DNA from: CAILHX01 sp036561085
GTDB lineage: Bacteria; Pseudomonadota; Gammaproteobacteria; Burkholderiales; Methylophilaceae
DNA length: 5,784 nucleotides
NCBI GenBank assembly: GCA_036561085.1
Contig: DATBPY010000084.1
Coordinates: forward strand, 1-5,784
Direction: 5' to 3'
Shown piece by piece: positions 1 to 5,703 of this stretch; position 1 is the first letter of the stretch; each line of letters starts with the position of its first letter. The notes under the pieces were generated by a model, which worked only from the letters and a program-made list of their open reading frames with translations, was not told the DNA's origin and searched no databases. A program made the position numbers and the translations under genes.

Positions 1-132
1 TATTTGCCCTATTGCATGATGCACTCAAGTCAGGTCGGTTGCGTGTCAGACTTTCGCGCAATTGAAGAGTGCGGATCTACAACCGGCCTGGCCCAAATGA
101 ATACTTAATTATCCATTTCGAGGGGGTGCGCA

Positions 133-1161
133 ATGAATAACCTGTTTAAGTTGGCGATCACTTTGGTCAGCCTGATCGTCAATTTCCTGTGGATACCCAT
201 GGCTTATGCAGCCGGAAACCCGCCTACTGCGACGGTCGCGCCTACCGCGACCACGCAGATACTGCGGGCATTCAAGGATTGCGAAGATTGCCCGGAAATG
301 GCGCAGATCCCTGCCGGTAGCATCACCTTGGGAACCGACAACAGCCATGACAGCCGGGTCATCAGCAATGAAGAACCCGCGCGTCAGGTCTTTATCAGGC
401 GCTATGCCCTGAGCAAGACCGAGATCACCAACGCGCAGTTCGCCGCTTTCGTCAAAGCCACTCATTACCAGGCCGGCGATACCTGCTGGACCTATGAGAA
501 CGGTAGTTTTGAAGAACGCGCCGACCGTAACTGGGAATATCCGGGTTTTCCGGCAGAAGACGATAGGCCGGTGGCCTGCCTCAATGTGGCTGACGTCAAT
601 GCCTACGCACAATGGTTATCGCGCAAGACCGGCAGGCAATACCGCTTGCCGACCGAAGGCGAATGGCAGTTCGCGGCAGAAGTCGGCGGTAGCGCAGTGG
701 GGCCGGATAAGAAGCACGAACAGCCTTGCGTCTATGCCAACGTAGACGACGCCACGGGTAACCCCCAGGTTCCCGACAATACCTGGGTGTTGCATAGTTG
801 TACCGATGGCTATACCTATGCGGCTCCGGTGCGCAGCGCGAAAGCCAACGCCTTGGGGCTCTATGATATGACGGGTAATTCATGGGAATGGACGCAGGAT
901 TGCCACGACCCGCTGAATAACAGTGCCAATATCAATGACGTACCCGTCGCAGGTGCCCCTATAACCGGTGCGCCTGCCTACAGTAATGTCGCCTATAGCA
1001 CTTCGAACCGTCAATCCAACTTTGAATGCAGCAAGAACGTACTGCGCGGCGGTTCCTGGTATCTCGATACGCAGCTTACCTACAACGCTTATCGCATCTG
1101 GTTCGATCCGTCGGTGCGTAACTTCAGTTACGGCTTCCGGCTCGCCAGCTCGTTGCAATAG
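133..1161 (+). CDS. Exported SUMF1/FGE-fold (formylglycine-generating enzyme family) protein without the FGE catalytic cysteines
   Basis: The 342-residue protein begins with a Sec signal peptide: a short basic start, a hydrophobic core at about residues 7-22 and an AYA cleavage site after residue 26. A Pro/Thr/Ala-rich linker (29-44) leads into a DCEDCPEM stretch at 49-56, followed by the FGE-sulfatase/SUMF1 domain from about 57 to the end. Family signatures are IPAGSITLG (59-67), RLPTEGEWQFAA (171-182), GLYDMTGNSWEW (242-253), LRGGSW (304-309) and GFRLA (334-338). True FGEs carry two copper-binding cysteines between the RGGSW and GFR motifs; here that segment (310-333) has none, so formylglycine synthesis is unlikely. 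The eight cysteines (50, 53, 118, 149, 199, 223, 257, 299) all lie earlier and could form disulphides in the periplasm. The start is fixed by AGGGGG at 121-126, six bases before ATG. The family assignment is firm; the substrate or role is unknown, and no sulfatase lies in the window. Confidence 0.9.
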   Translation: MNNLFKLAITLVSLIVNFLWIPMAYAAGNPPTATVAPTATTQILRAFKDCEDCPEMAQIPAGSITLGTDNSHDSRVISNEEPARQVFIRRYALSKTEITNAQFAAFVKATHYQAGDTCWTYENGSFEERADRNWEYPGFPAEDDRPVACLNVADVNAYAQWLSRKTGRQYRLPTEGEWQFAAEVGGSAVGPDKKHEQPCVYANVDDATGNPQVPDNTWVLHSCTDGYTYAAPVRSAKANALGLYDMTGNSWEWTQDCHDPLNNSANINDVPVAGAPITGAPAYSNVAYSTSNRQSNFECSKNVLRGGSWYLDTQLTYNAYRIWFDPSVRNFSYGFRLASSLQ

Positions 1162-1184
1162 CATTCACTGCATAGGATGGAATA

Positions 1185-1212
1185 AATAAACCCCGCATTT
1201 GCGGGGTTTATT
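1185..1212. terminator. Bidirectional intrinsic terminator between convergent genes
   Basis: This is a perfect 12-bp inverted repeat (AATAAACCCCGC / GCGGGGTTTATT) around a 4-base ATTT loop, with the GC core flanked by A-rich and T-rich arms on either side. It lies 23 bases after the stop of the + strand SUMF1-like gene and 29 bases after the stop of the - strand DUF2950 gene. It can therefore end transcripts from both directions. The T-tract is interrupted (TTTATT), so termination may be less abrupt than at 4134-4160. Confidence 0.9.
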
Positions 1213-1241
1213 CGTCCTTACTTCAGTTATCTTCGATTTGT

Positions 1242-2261
1242 CTATTTAGGGATGTCCCAAGTCTGGTCCGGATTGTATTCCGTGATTCGTCTGGCAAGGG
1301 TGACCGTGTGCGGGCCGAGATTCTTCTCGAATACGATACCGTCCTGGTTGACCATGAACGTCATGATGCCGGAATCGCCGTATTTGGCCGGGAATGCGAT
1401 CAACGCGAAACCGCGCGTCAGATGCCCGTTGACGTAATAATCCGATGCGCCGCCCGGAGCATCGTCGCCTTGTTTGGTGAGCAACCTGTAGTAATAGCCA
1501 TGGTAGGGCGTGTGTTTATTGCCATGCGCACTGTAACCTTCCGATTCTGCGTCTGCGACTAACGGTCCGAGCGGGCTTTCGGGTTGGCCTGCGGCTACGT
1601 TCCAATAGAGCCCGTCGTGACTGCCCTCATTGCTGAGTATGCGCGCTGCGTATTCATGCGCGCCGTTACCCATGGCATCTTGCGCAGCATACTCGCGTTG
1701 CGCGTCAACCACCGTGCGGCATACCTCTATCGCATACAACTCATTGCGGCCGACCCGGCGGTCGAGTATCTCCTGCTCGCCGGACTTGGCATCGAAAGAC
1801 CAGGCCTCGCCTTGTTTCAATAGCGGCACGGGATAGGGGAATTCATCGGTACCCAGGATCAGCGTCGCCGTCTGGTAGTCTGCATATTCGATCCTGTGCA
1901 AAGCATCATAGGCGCCGGCCAGTCTACTTCTGGCTTGTTGTTCGGCTACGGGGTCGCCTGAATCGACCAGCTTCCAGCCTGCCGAGCCGAATATCTGCAA
2001 TAGTTCTTTTTTACTGTCGTGGTGCCAAGCGGCGGAGAGTGCTTCTCCCGCCTGCTCGGGCGATGCGAATGTCTGCTGGGTCACCGTTTCATGCTTCACT
2101 CTCGCTACGCGAGCATCTGCGATGGTGCTGACGGCAAGCGTTGCCATGGCAAGAACTGCGGCAATGTGCAGCTTCTTCAATTTCTGCGATCTGAATATCT
2201 CATGAGGGGTTTTGACCATAGCCGTTGTGCCTTTTCTTTCTATGCGTTTAAAACTGCTCAT
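1242..2261 (-). CDS. Exported DUF2950 family protein
   Basis: The 339-residue protein matches the DUF2950 family. Conserved-looking stretches are FASPEQAGEAL (65-75), the YPVPLLKQGEAWSFD region (143-157) with RRVGRNEL (168-175), YHGYYYRLL (253-261) and the C-terminal block around GIMTFMVNQDG (298-308), LGP (315-317) and YNPDQTW (329-335). The N-terminus has a basic region (KLKK, 27-30), a hydrophobic core (32-48) and an ADA site near residue 50, so export to the periplasm is likely. The family has no established biochemical function. Its ATG overlaps the DUF3300 stop by four bases (ATGA), and a good ribosome binding site precedes it, which points to translational coupling. An internal ATG at 2219 (residue 15) would give a more typical, shorter signal-peptide n-region, but its nearest AAGG-like site is about ten bases away. 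I prefer 2261 on ribosome binding site and overlap grounds, with real doubt. Confidence 0.88.
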   Translation of the reverse strand: MSSFKRIERKGTTAMVKTPHEIFRSQKLKKLHIAAVLAMATLAVSTIADARVARVKHETVTQQTFASPEQAGEALSAAWHHDSKKELLQIFGSAGWKLVDSGDPVAEQQARSRLAGAYDALHRIEYADYQTATLILGTDEFPYPVPLLKQGEAWSFDAKSGEQEILDRRVGRNELYAIEVCRTVVDAQREYAAQDAMGNGAHEYAARILSNEGSHDGLYWNVAAGQPESPLGPLVADAESEGYSAHGNKHTPYHGYYYRLLTKQGDDAPGGASDYYVNGHLTRGFALIAFPAKYGDSGIMTFMVNQDGIVFEKNLGPHTVTLARRITEYNPDQTWDIPK

Positions 2262-3826
2262 CTCCGCCTCCCGCCGCCTCCCGCAGCAGGCGCGGGAGCA
2301 GGTGCCGGTGCTGCAGCCGGAGCAGATTGAACAGGCGCGGGTTGCACAGGGGTTGCCTGGACAGGTGCGACTTGAACCGGAGCGACTCGAACGGGTGCGG
2401 TCTGAAGAGGTACTGTGCGCACTACCGGAGGAGTACGTGGGACAGGAGCCGTTTGTTGCCTGAATGCTGCGGCATTAGCACGCTCCTGTATCTGTATCGA
2501 CTGGAAGCTTTCGCGTCCGCGCTGCGCTTGCGGCCGGATATCGGCGCCGCGTCCGAAAGATTCAAATGCCGGTTCCGGCCTCGGTGCGCGGAAAGTCTGC
2601 GTGGTGGTTCTGTCGGCTTGGCGCGAGGCTCTTGAAGATAATTCGCGTGAGGTCGATTCGCGCGTTGCTGACGCTCTAGCGGCTTCTCGGTCGCGCTGCG
2701 AAGGCACGACTACGACATTCGAAGGCAAACGGGAATGTGTCGTCGTCACCGGCTCGCTGCTCATCGAATGGCTGAGTTGCGGAGGGGCAGCCGCGTTGCG
2801 ATTAGCACGGTTAACCGAGAAGCGCGTTTGCGCCGTAATGGCGCGATTGTTATTGGGGATATTCGACTCTGCTGCCGGATAACCGCGGAAATCGCGTCGC
2901 GCATCCGGCGTTCGGGCAGCGCCGCGGAAGCGTGCGCTGACCGCTGCATTGCGGTAAGGCACGCCATAGCGGTGCGATGGGTCATGGTGCCACTCGCCGG
3001 AAGCGACCGGAGGGCGATGACCGTTGATGTTATTGAAGCGATTACCGTCCACATTGATATGGCGGCGGCTCCAATCCCAGTGGTTCCATCCCCACAGCGG
3101 TGTGTTGACGCCTATGGCGAACCAGCCGAAGCCCAGGTCGCCGGTTCCCACGCCGGTAAAGGCATTGGGGAAATAATCGGGAGGATAATCGGGGTACGAC
3201 CAATCACCATAGGCGAAATCCGGATCGTAAACCGGCACATAAACAGTCTCAGGGTCGGCAGGCTGCACCACGATATCGGAACCTTGCGTGGTGACTACTT
3301 CTTCCGACGACGACTGCAGTTTGCCTGCGGCCTGGGCTTTCTGGCGCAAGCGTTGCACCCCATCCATCACGGCATCCTGGTTGGCGAGGAAGGCATCACC
3401 GAGTTGTTCGGTCCAACTCAGGTTATTGTCCATCATGTGTAATACCTGCGGGAACGGTACCAGCGATTTCACGCTGGGGTCCCACGGTTGCTGTGCCAGC
3501 GCATCGTCCAACTGGCTGCCGGTCAGTGCTGCATTATTCGCGTCGCGCAACCAGCGGTCGGCCTGCACCACTTCCAGCGGATAGGTGGCGGCCATCAATA
3601 TTTGCGCTAATAACTGGTCGGGATACAGCGCTATCGGTGCCAGCATCTGATCGAGTTGTTGCGGAGCTATCTGGCTTGGAGCAGGCGGTGCATCGGATTG
3701 CGCGCTGCCTTCAGGCGGTGGGGGAGGCGGGGCTTCGGAATCTATGCTCTGCGCTCCGGCATGCAGCGTAGTCAGCAGCATCGCGGCAACGAGAGAGATA
3801 TTCCATCTGGCGATATTCACGCGCAT
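2258..3826 (-). CDS. Exported DUF3300 domain protein with long low-complexity C-terminal region
   Basis: The protein has 522 residues. A signal peptide (RVNIARW n-region, hydrophobic core about 10-22, AGA-Q site near 23-26) precedes a Pro-rich linker (33-50, with six consecutive prolines). The DUF3300 domain runs from about 55 to 255. It includes LDQMLAPIALYPDQLLAQIL (58-77), the TYPLEVVQADRWL segment (81-93), WDPSVKSLVPFPQVL (115-129) and the ETVYVPVYDP turn (193-202), followed by Tyr/Trp/Asp-rich sequence (203-255). Residues 256-522 are Arg/Asn/Ser/Gln-rich, probably disordered, and end in APVQx repeats, an Ala-Pro run and GGGGRRR. AAAGG six bases before the ATG supports the start. The same domain occurs in E. 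coli YacH, whose function is unknown. The gene leads a two-gene operon with DUF2950, a pairing I recall as recurrent across proteobacteria. I infer an envelope role and assign no activity. Confidence 0.9.
   Translation of the reverse strand: MRVNIARWNISLVAAMLLTTLHAGAQSIDSEAPPPPPPEGSAQSDAPPAPSQIAPQQLDQMLAPIALYPDQLLAQILMAATYPLEVVQADRWLRDANNAALTGSQLDDALAQQPWDPSVKSLVPFPQVLHMMDNNLSWTEQLGDAFLANQDAVMDGVQRLRQKAQAAGKLQSSSEEVVTTQGSDIVVQPADPETVYVPVYDPDFAYGDWSYPDYPPDYFPNAFTGVGTGDLGFGWFAIGVNTPLWGWNHWDWSRRHINVDGNRFNNINGHRPPVASGEWHHDPSHRYGVPYRNAAVSARFRGAARTPDARRDFRGYPAAESNIPNNNRAITAQTRFSVNRANRNAAAPPQLSHSMSSEPVTTTHSRLPSNVVVVPSQRDREAARASATRESTSRELSSRASRQADRTTTQTFRAPRPEPAFESFGRGADIRPQAQRGRESFQSIQIQERANAAAFRQQTAPVPRTPPVVRTVPLQTAPVRVAPVQVAPVQATPVQPAPVQSAPAAAPAPAPAPAAGGGGRRR
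2267..2272 (-). promoter_or_regulatory. Ribosome binding site for the DUF2950 gene, inside the DUF3300 coding end
   Basis: On the - strand, GGGAGG lies five bases before the ATG at 2261. A second GGGAGG sits ten bases further upstream (2277-2282). Both are formed by the Gly/Arg codons that end the DUF3300 protein (GGGGRRR). This site supports choosing the ATG at 2261 over the internal ATG at 2219. Confidence 0.65.
2321..2398 (-). repeat. Degenerate 15-bp tandem repeat coding for APVQx pentapeptides
   Basis: The segment codes for residues 477-502 of the DUF3300 protein, read as five units of a pentapeptide (APVRV, APVQV, APVQA, TPVQP, APVQS) plus a final AP. At DNA level the period is 15 bp with many synonymous and non-synonymous differences, so it is an old rather than freshly expanded array. 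It is followed by an Ala-Pro alternation (503-514) and the GGGGRRR tail. Confidence 0.8.
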
Positions 3827-3906
3827 CTTCAGCCTTTACATGTTCGATTTATGATTAGTGGTCGCAGTACCCGGTTTAGTTGCAAATCACCAAGCCCGGT
3901 TGCGTA

Positions 3907-3935
3907 CCGATATGTATCTTGATTCTCTGCCTCAA
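3907..3935 (-). promoter_or_regulatory. Weak candidate promoter for the DUF3300-DUF2950 operon
   Basis: On the - strand, TTGAGG (3930-3935) and TATCGG (3907-3912) are separated by 17 bases, about 80 bases upstream of the DUF3300 start. The -35 box is fair but the -10 box matches only three of six consensus bases. A short inverted repeat, CTTGA (3918-3922) / TCAAG (3932-3936), overlaps the -35 element and could be a regulator site. It is offered as a position to test only. Confidence 0.2.
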
Positions 3936-4040
3936 GTTTCATGCGGTCTGTACGTTCTCCCACATACGCAAATATTAAAAAACAGGGAGTAATTGCCGTT
4001 TAAATATTTTGTTACAGTATTTTTAACTTTATGTGCGATA

Positions 4041-4160
4041 GCGGACAGAACAGTTCGCTCTCTGTCGACATAATGCGTTCCAGGTGTTGAATACCCCGCT
4101 CACAGGGTCCTCACTATCTCCATGGCACCTACTGGCCCGGCTTTTGCCGGGCCTTTTTTT
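4041..4160 (+). ncRNA. Candidate small RNA, or terminated leader of cbpA
   Basis: A strong + strand intrinsic terminator ends at 4160, yet the nearest + strand coding region upstream stops at 1161 behind its own terminator. Something non-coding must therefore use it. The preceding 90 bases can form several hairpins: GACAGA (4044-4049) with TCTGTC (4061-4066); ACCC (4093-4096) with GGGT (4105-4108); and an enclosing AGGTG (4082-4086) with CACCT (4126-4130). The 5' end is a guess: a poor box pair, TTGTTA (4009-4014) and TATGTG (4030-4035), has only a 15-base spacer. I recognise no known RNA family, and it does not resemble tRNA, SRP RNA or tmRNA. The alternative is an attenuator-like leader of cbpA, whose ATG is 105 bases past the T-tract. 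Confidence 0.4.
4134..4160 (+). terminator. Strong intrinsic terminator upstream of cbpA
   Basis: A perfect 8-bp GC-rich stem (GGCCCGGC / GCCGGGCC) with a TTTT loop is followed directly by seven T residues (4154-4160). There is no matching T-tract on the other strand, so it works for + strand transcripts only. No coding gene lies immediately upstream on that strand. Confidence 0.88.
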
Positions 4161-4252
4161 CGGCAAAAGATTGTTTCGGATGATTTATAGGCTGGCGCAT
4201 GATCGTCAAAAAGGTGGATACTGGCGATCCATCATAAGTGCGGCACATATTT

Positions 4253-4256
4253 GGAG
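4253..4256 (+). promoter_or_regulatory. Ribosome binding site that sets the cbpA start
   Basis: GGAG lies eight bases before the ATG at 4265. The same reading frame is open further upstream to a GTG at 4238, but that codon has no ribosome binding site. Starting there would add nine residues before the conserved MEFKDYY start, so 4265 is the start chosen. Confidence 0.75.
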
Positions 4257-4264
4257 CAGGTGAA

Positions 4265-5197
4265 ATGGAATTCAAGGATTACTACCAGACGCTGGGCGTG
4301 GAGAAAAGCGCCACGCCGGACGAGATCAAGCAGGCTTATCGCAAGCTGGCGCGCAAATATCATCCCGACGTCAGCAAGGAGCCGAACGCCGAAGAGCGCA
4401 TGAAACAGGTCAACGAGGCCAACGAAGTGCTCTCCGACCCGGAAAAACGCGCCACCTACGACCAACTGGGCAGCCGCTACAAAGGCGGGCAGGAATTCCA
4501 GCCGCCACCGGATTGGGGCGGCGGGTTCGATTTTTCAAGTACGGGCGGTGCAGGCGCAGACGACTTCAGCGATTTCTTCGCCAACCTGTTCGGGCAATCC
4601 GCTCGCAGCGGCGGCCCGCGCAGCTACCAGATGCGCGGCGAAGACCAGCACGCCAAATTGACCATAGACCTGCGCGATGCCTATGAAGAGACCATACGCT
4701 CTCTCACCTTGAGCATGCCCGAAACCGATGAACAAGGCCGCACGGCGATGAAGCAGCAGACGCTCAAAGTGCGCATCCCCAAAGGCGTGAAACCGGGCCA
4801 GCACATACGCCTGGCCGGAAAAGGCAGCCCCGGCTCCGGCGGCGGCGCGGCAGGCGACTTATACCTGGAAGTGAATTTCAAACCCGACCCGCAATACCGG
4901 GTGGATGGTCGAGATGTGTTCGAGATCATCGCAGTGACGCCGTGGGAATGCGCGCTGGGTGCCACCATCGAAGTACCCACACCCACCGGCAGCGTACAGT
5001 TGAAAGTACCCGCCGGTTCGCAAACGGGCAACAAGCTACGCCTCAAGGAACGCGGTATTCCTGGCAACCCTGCGGGCGATCTTTATATCGTGCTGAAAGT
5101 GGAATTACCGCCTGCCGATACCGACCAGGCACGCAAGTTATATGAAACCATGGCGCAGGAACTCGCATTCGACCCGCGCCGGAAAGTAGGAGGGTAA
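4265..5197 (+). CDS. cbpA: CbpA, curved-DNA-binding J-domain co-chaperone
   Basis: The 310-residue protein is close to the roughly 306 residues of E. coli CbpA and shares its MEFKDYYxxLGV opening. The J domain spans about residues 5-70 with the Hsp70-activating HPD at 33-35 and the ARKYHPDVSKEP context typical of CbpA. A Gly/Phe-rich linker follows (about 84-118). The two substrate-binding beta domains of the DnaJ C-terminal region run from about 128 to 284, with VRIPKGVKPGQHIRLAGKG (169-187), a GDLYLEV strand (197-203), PWECALGATIEVPT (226-239) and GDLYIVLKVELP (271-282). There is no zinc-finger (the only cysteine is 229), which separates it from DnaJ. In known systems CbpA stimulates DnaK ATPase and also binds curved DNA in the nucleoid; these roles are carried over from the family. 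The gene is followed three bases later by cbpM, an arrangement that confirms the name. Confidence 0.95.
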   Translation: MEFKDYYQTLGVEKSATPDEIKQAYRKLARKYHPDVSKEPNAEERMKQVNEANEVLSDPEKRATYDQLGSRYKGGQEFQPPPDWGGGFDFSSTGGAGADDFSDFFANLFGQSARSGGPRSYQMRGEDQHAKLTIDLRDAYEETIRSLTLSMPETDEQGRTAMKQQTLKVRIPKGVKPGQHIRLAGKGSPGSGGGAAGDLYLEVNFKPDPQYRVDGRDVFEIIAVTPWECALGATIEVPTPTGSVQLKVPAGSQTGNKLRLKERGIPGNPAGDLYIVLKVELPPADTDQARKLYETMAQELAFDPRRKVGG

Positions 5198-5200
5198 GCC

Positions 5201-5509
5201 ATGAGACAAGACGAGATTTTGACCGGGCAACTGCTGGATGAAATAGCCCTGAGCGTGGAAGAGTTAGCCCGAGCCTGCGCAGTAGACCCGCAATGGATCG
5301 TGCAACGGGTGGAAGCCGGCGTACTCACCGGCACTCCCGAATACCCCAGCTGGTATTTTGCCAGCACCTCGCTGGTACGGGCACGGCGGCTGATCTCCAT
5401 AGAACGCAACTTCGACGCTAACCAGGAACTGGCGGCGCTGGTGGTGGATCTGATGGAGGAAGTGGAACGATTGAAGAATGCGGGATCAGCTGCGGATGAG
5501 CATAGGTAA
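5201..5509 (+). CDS. cbpM: CbpM, modulator of CbpA (MerR-like)
   Basis: The 102-residue protein matches the roughly 101 residues of E. coli CbpM. An N-terminal MerR-like helix-turn-helix region (LSVEELARACAVDPQWIVQR, 17-36) leads into a short wing with WYF (51-53). A basic helix (VRARRLISIERNF, 59-71) and a C-terminal amphipathic helix (about 74-93, ending in MEEVERLKN) follow. In E. coli, CbpM binds the J domain of CbpA and blocks both its co-chaperone activity and DNA binding; I transfer that role here. A full AGGAGGG ribosome binding site (5188-5194) lies in the last codons of cbpA, six bases before the ATG, so the modulator should be made in step with, and probably in good amount relative to, CbpA. 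I see no intrinsic terminator after the stop codon. Confidence 0.92.
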   Translation: MRQDEILTGQLLDEIALSVEELARACAVDPQWIVQRVEAGVLTGTPEYPSWYFASTSLVRARRLISIERNFDANQELAALVVDLMEEVERLKNAGSAADEHR

Positions 5510-5637
5510 GAGTCGATATAAACTGTGCGATCCACATCCGAGACTGTGCTTTACAAAGATTGAGAATATTACTAAGGTCGCACGTCATCAAAATAGATAT
5601 TTGAGACGAATATGGGCCCCAAGTTATTGCGTTGCTC

Positions 5638-5666
5638 TTGTCACTTGCTGGTAGCGGTTTTGTATG
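5638..5666 (+). promoter_or_regulatory. Weak candidate promoter for the flavoprotein gene
   Basis: TTGTCA (5638-5643) is a good -35 match, with a 17-base spacer to TGTATG (5661-5666), a poor -10. It would start transcription about 65 bases before the flavoprotein start codon, and its -10 overlaps the first copy of the GGTTTTGTAT repeat. Support is modest. Confidence 0.25.
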
Positions 5667-5703
5667 GGGAGTCTTACTGCTATGGTTTTGTATCAAAAAC
5701 CGC
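5654..5703. repeat. Operator-like direct and inverted repeat before the flavoprotein gene
   Basis: GGTTTTGTAT occurs exactly twice (5656-5665 and 5684-5693), 28 bases start to start. The left copy is part of GCGGTTTT (5654-5661), which is the exact inverse of AAAACCGC at 5696-5703, 34 bases away. The right copy also forms a near-perfect small palindrome with CAAAAACC (5694-5701). This arrangement of two direct sites and one inverted half-site, 34-80 bases before a start codon, is what a regulator binding site often looks like. No regulator gene is visible in the window. Confidence 0.45.

Larger units (their letters stand above)
3827..4264. other. Divergent intergenic region between the DUF3300 operon and cbpA
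   Basis: These 438 bases contain no convincing protein gene. Positions 3827-3959 should hold the promoter and leader of the - strand DUF3300 operon. Positions 3960-4035 are strongly AT-rich and could contain promoters in either direction, although I find no box pair close to the sigma-70 consensus. Positions 4041-4160 hold several short hairpins ending in an intrinsic + strand terminator (listed separately). Positions 4161-4264 are the immediate upstream region of cbpA, with a weak inverted repeat GATCG (4201-4205) / CGATC (4225-4229). I see no heat-shock sigma-32 promoter consensus before cbpA. Confidence 0.7.

Noticed and set aside
1..108. Possible C-terminal end of an upstream + strand gene
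   Set aside because: Two frames are open from the window edge (to a TGA at 63-65 and a TAA at 106-108), but each is too short to judge and neither has a recognisable motif, so no call is made.
109..612. 167-codon - strand open frame opposite the SUMF1-like gene
   Set aside because: The + strand frame carries clear SUMF1 motifs and a signal peptide; the opposite frame has none and would run into the SUMF1 gene's own ribosome binding site.
2415..2882. 155-codon + strand open frame antisense to the DUF3300 3' part
   Set aside because: It mirrors the Arg/Ser/Ala-rich low-complexity coding region, with no recognisable family and no initiation signal.
2735..3442. 235-codon open frame on the + strand antisense to the DUF3300 gene
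   Set aside because: It lies wholly inside a well-supported gene on the other strand, shows no domain, signal peptide or ribosome binding site, and its long open length is explained by the biased codon composition of DUF3300.
3919..3935. FNR/ANR-type box (TTGAT...TCAA)
   Set aside because: The half-sites are too far apart and the second half is not ATCAA, so it does not fit the TTGAT-N4-ATCAA consensus.
4031..4090. Small open frame of 19 codons (MCDSGQNSS...)
   Set aside because: It has no ribosome binding site before the ATG and overlaps bases that pair in the candidate RNA structure.
4122..4190. Small open frame of 22 codons starting at the ATG in CCATGG
   Set aside because: It runs straight through the terminator hairpin and T-tract and has no ribosome binding site.
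4238..4264. GTG at 4238 as the cbpA start
   Set aside because: It would place the ribosome binding site inside the coding region and add nine residues before the conserved CbpA N-terminus.
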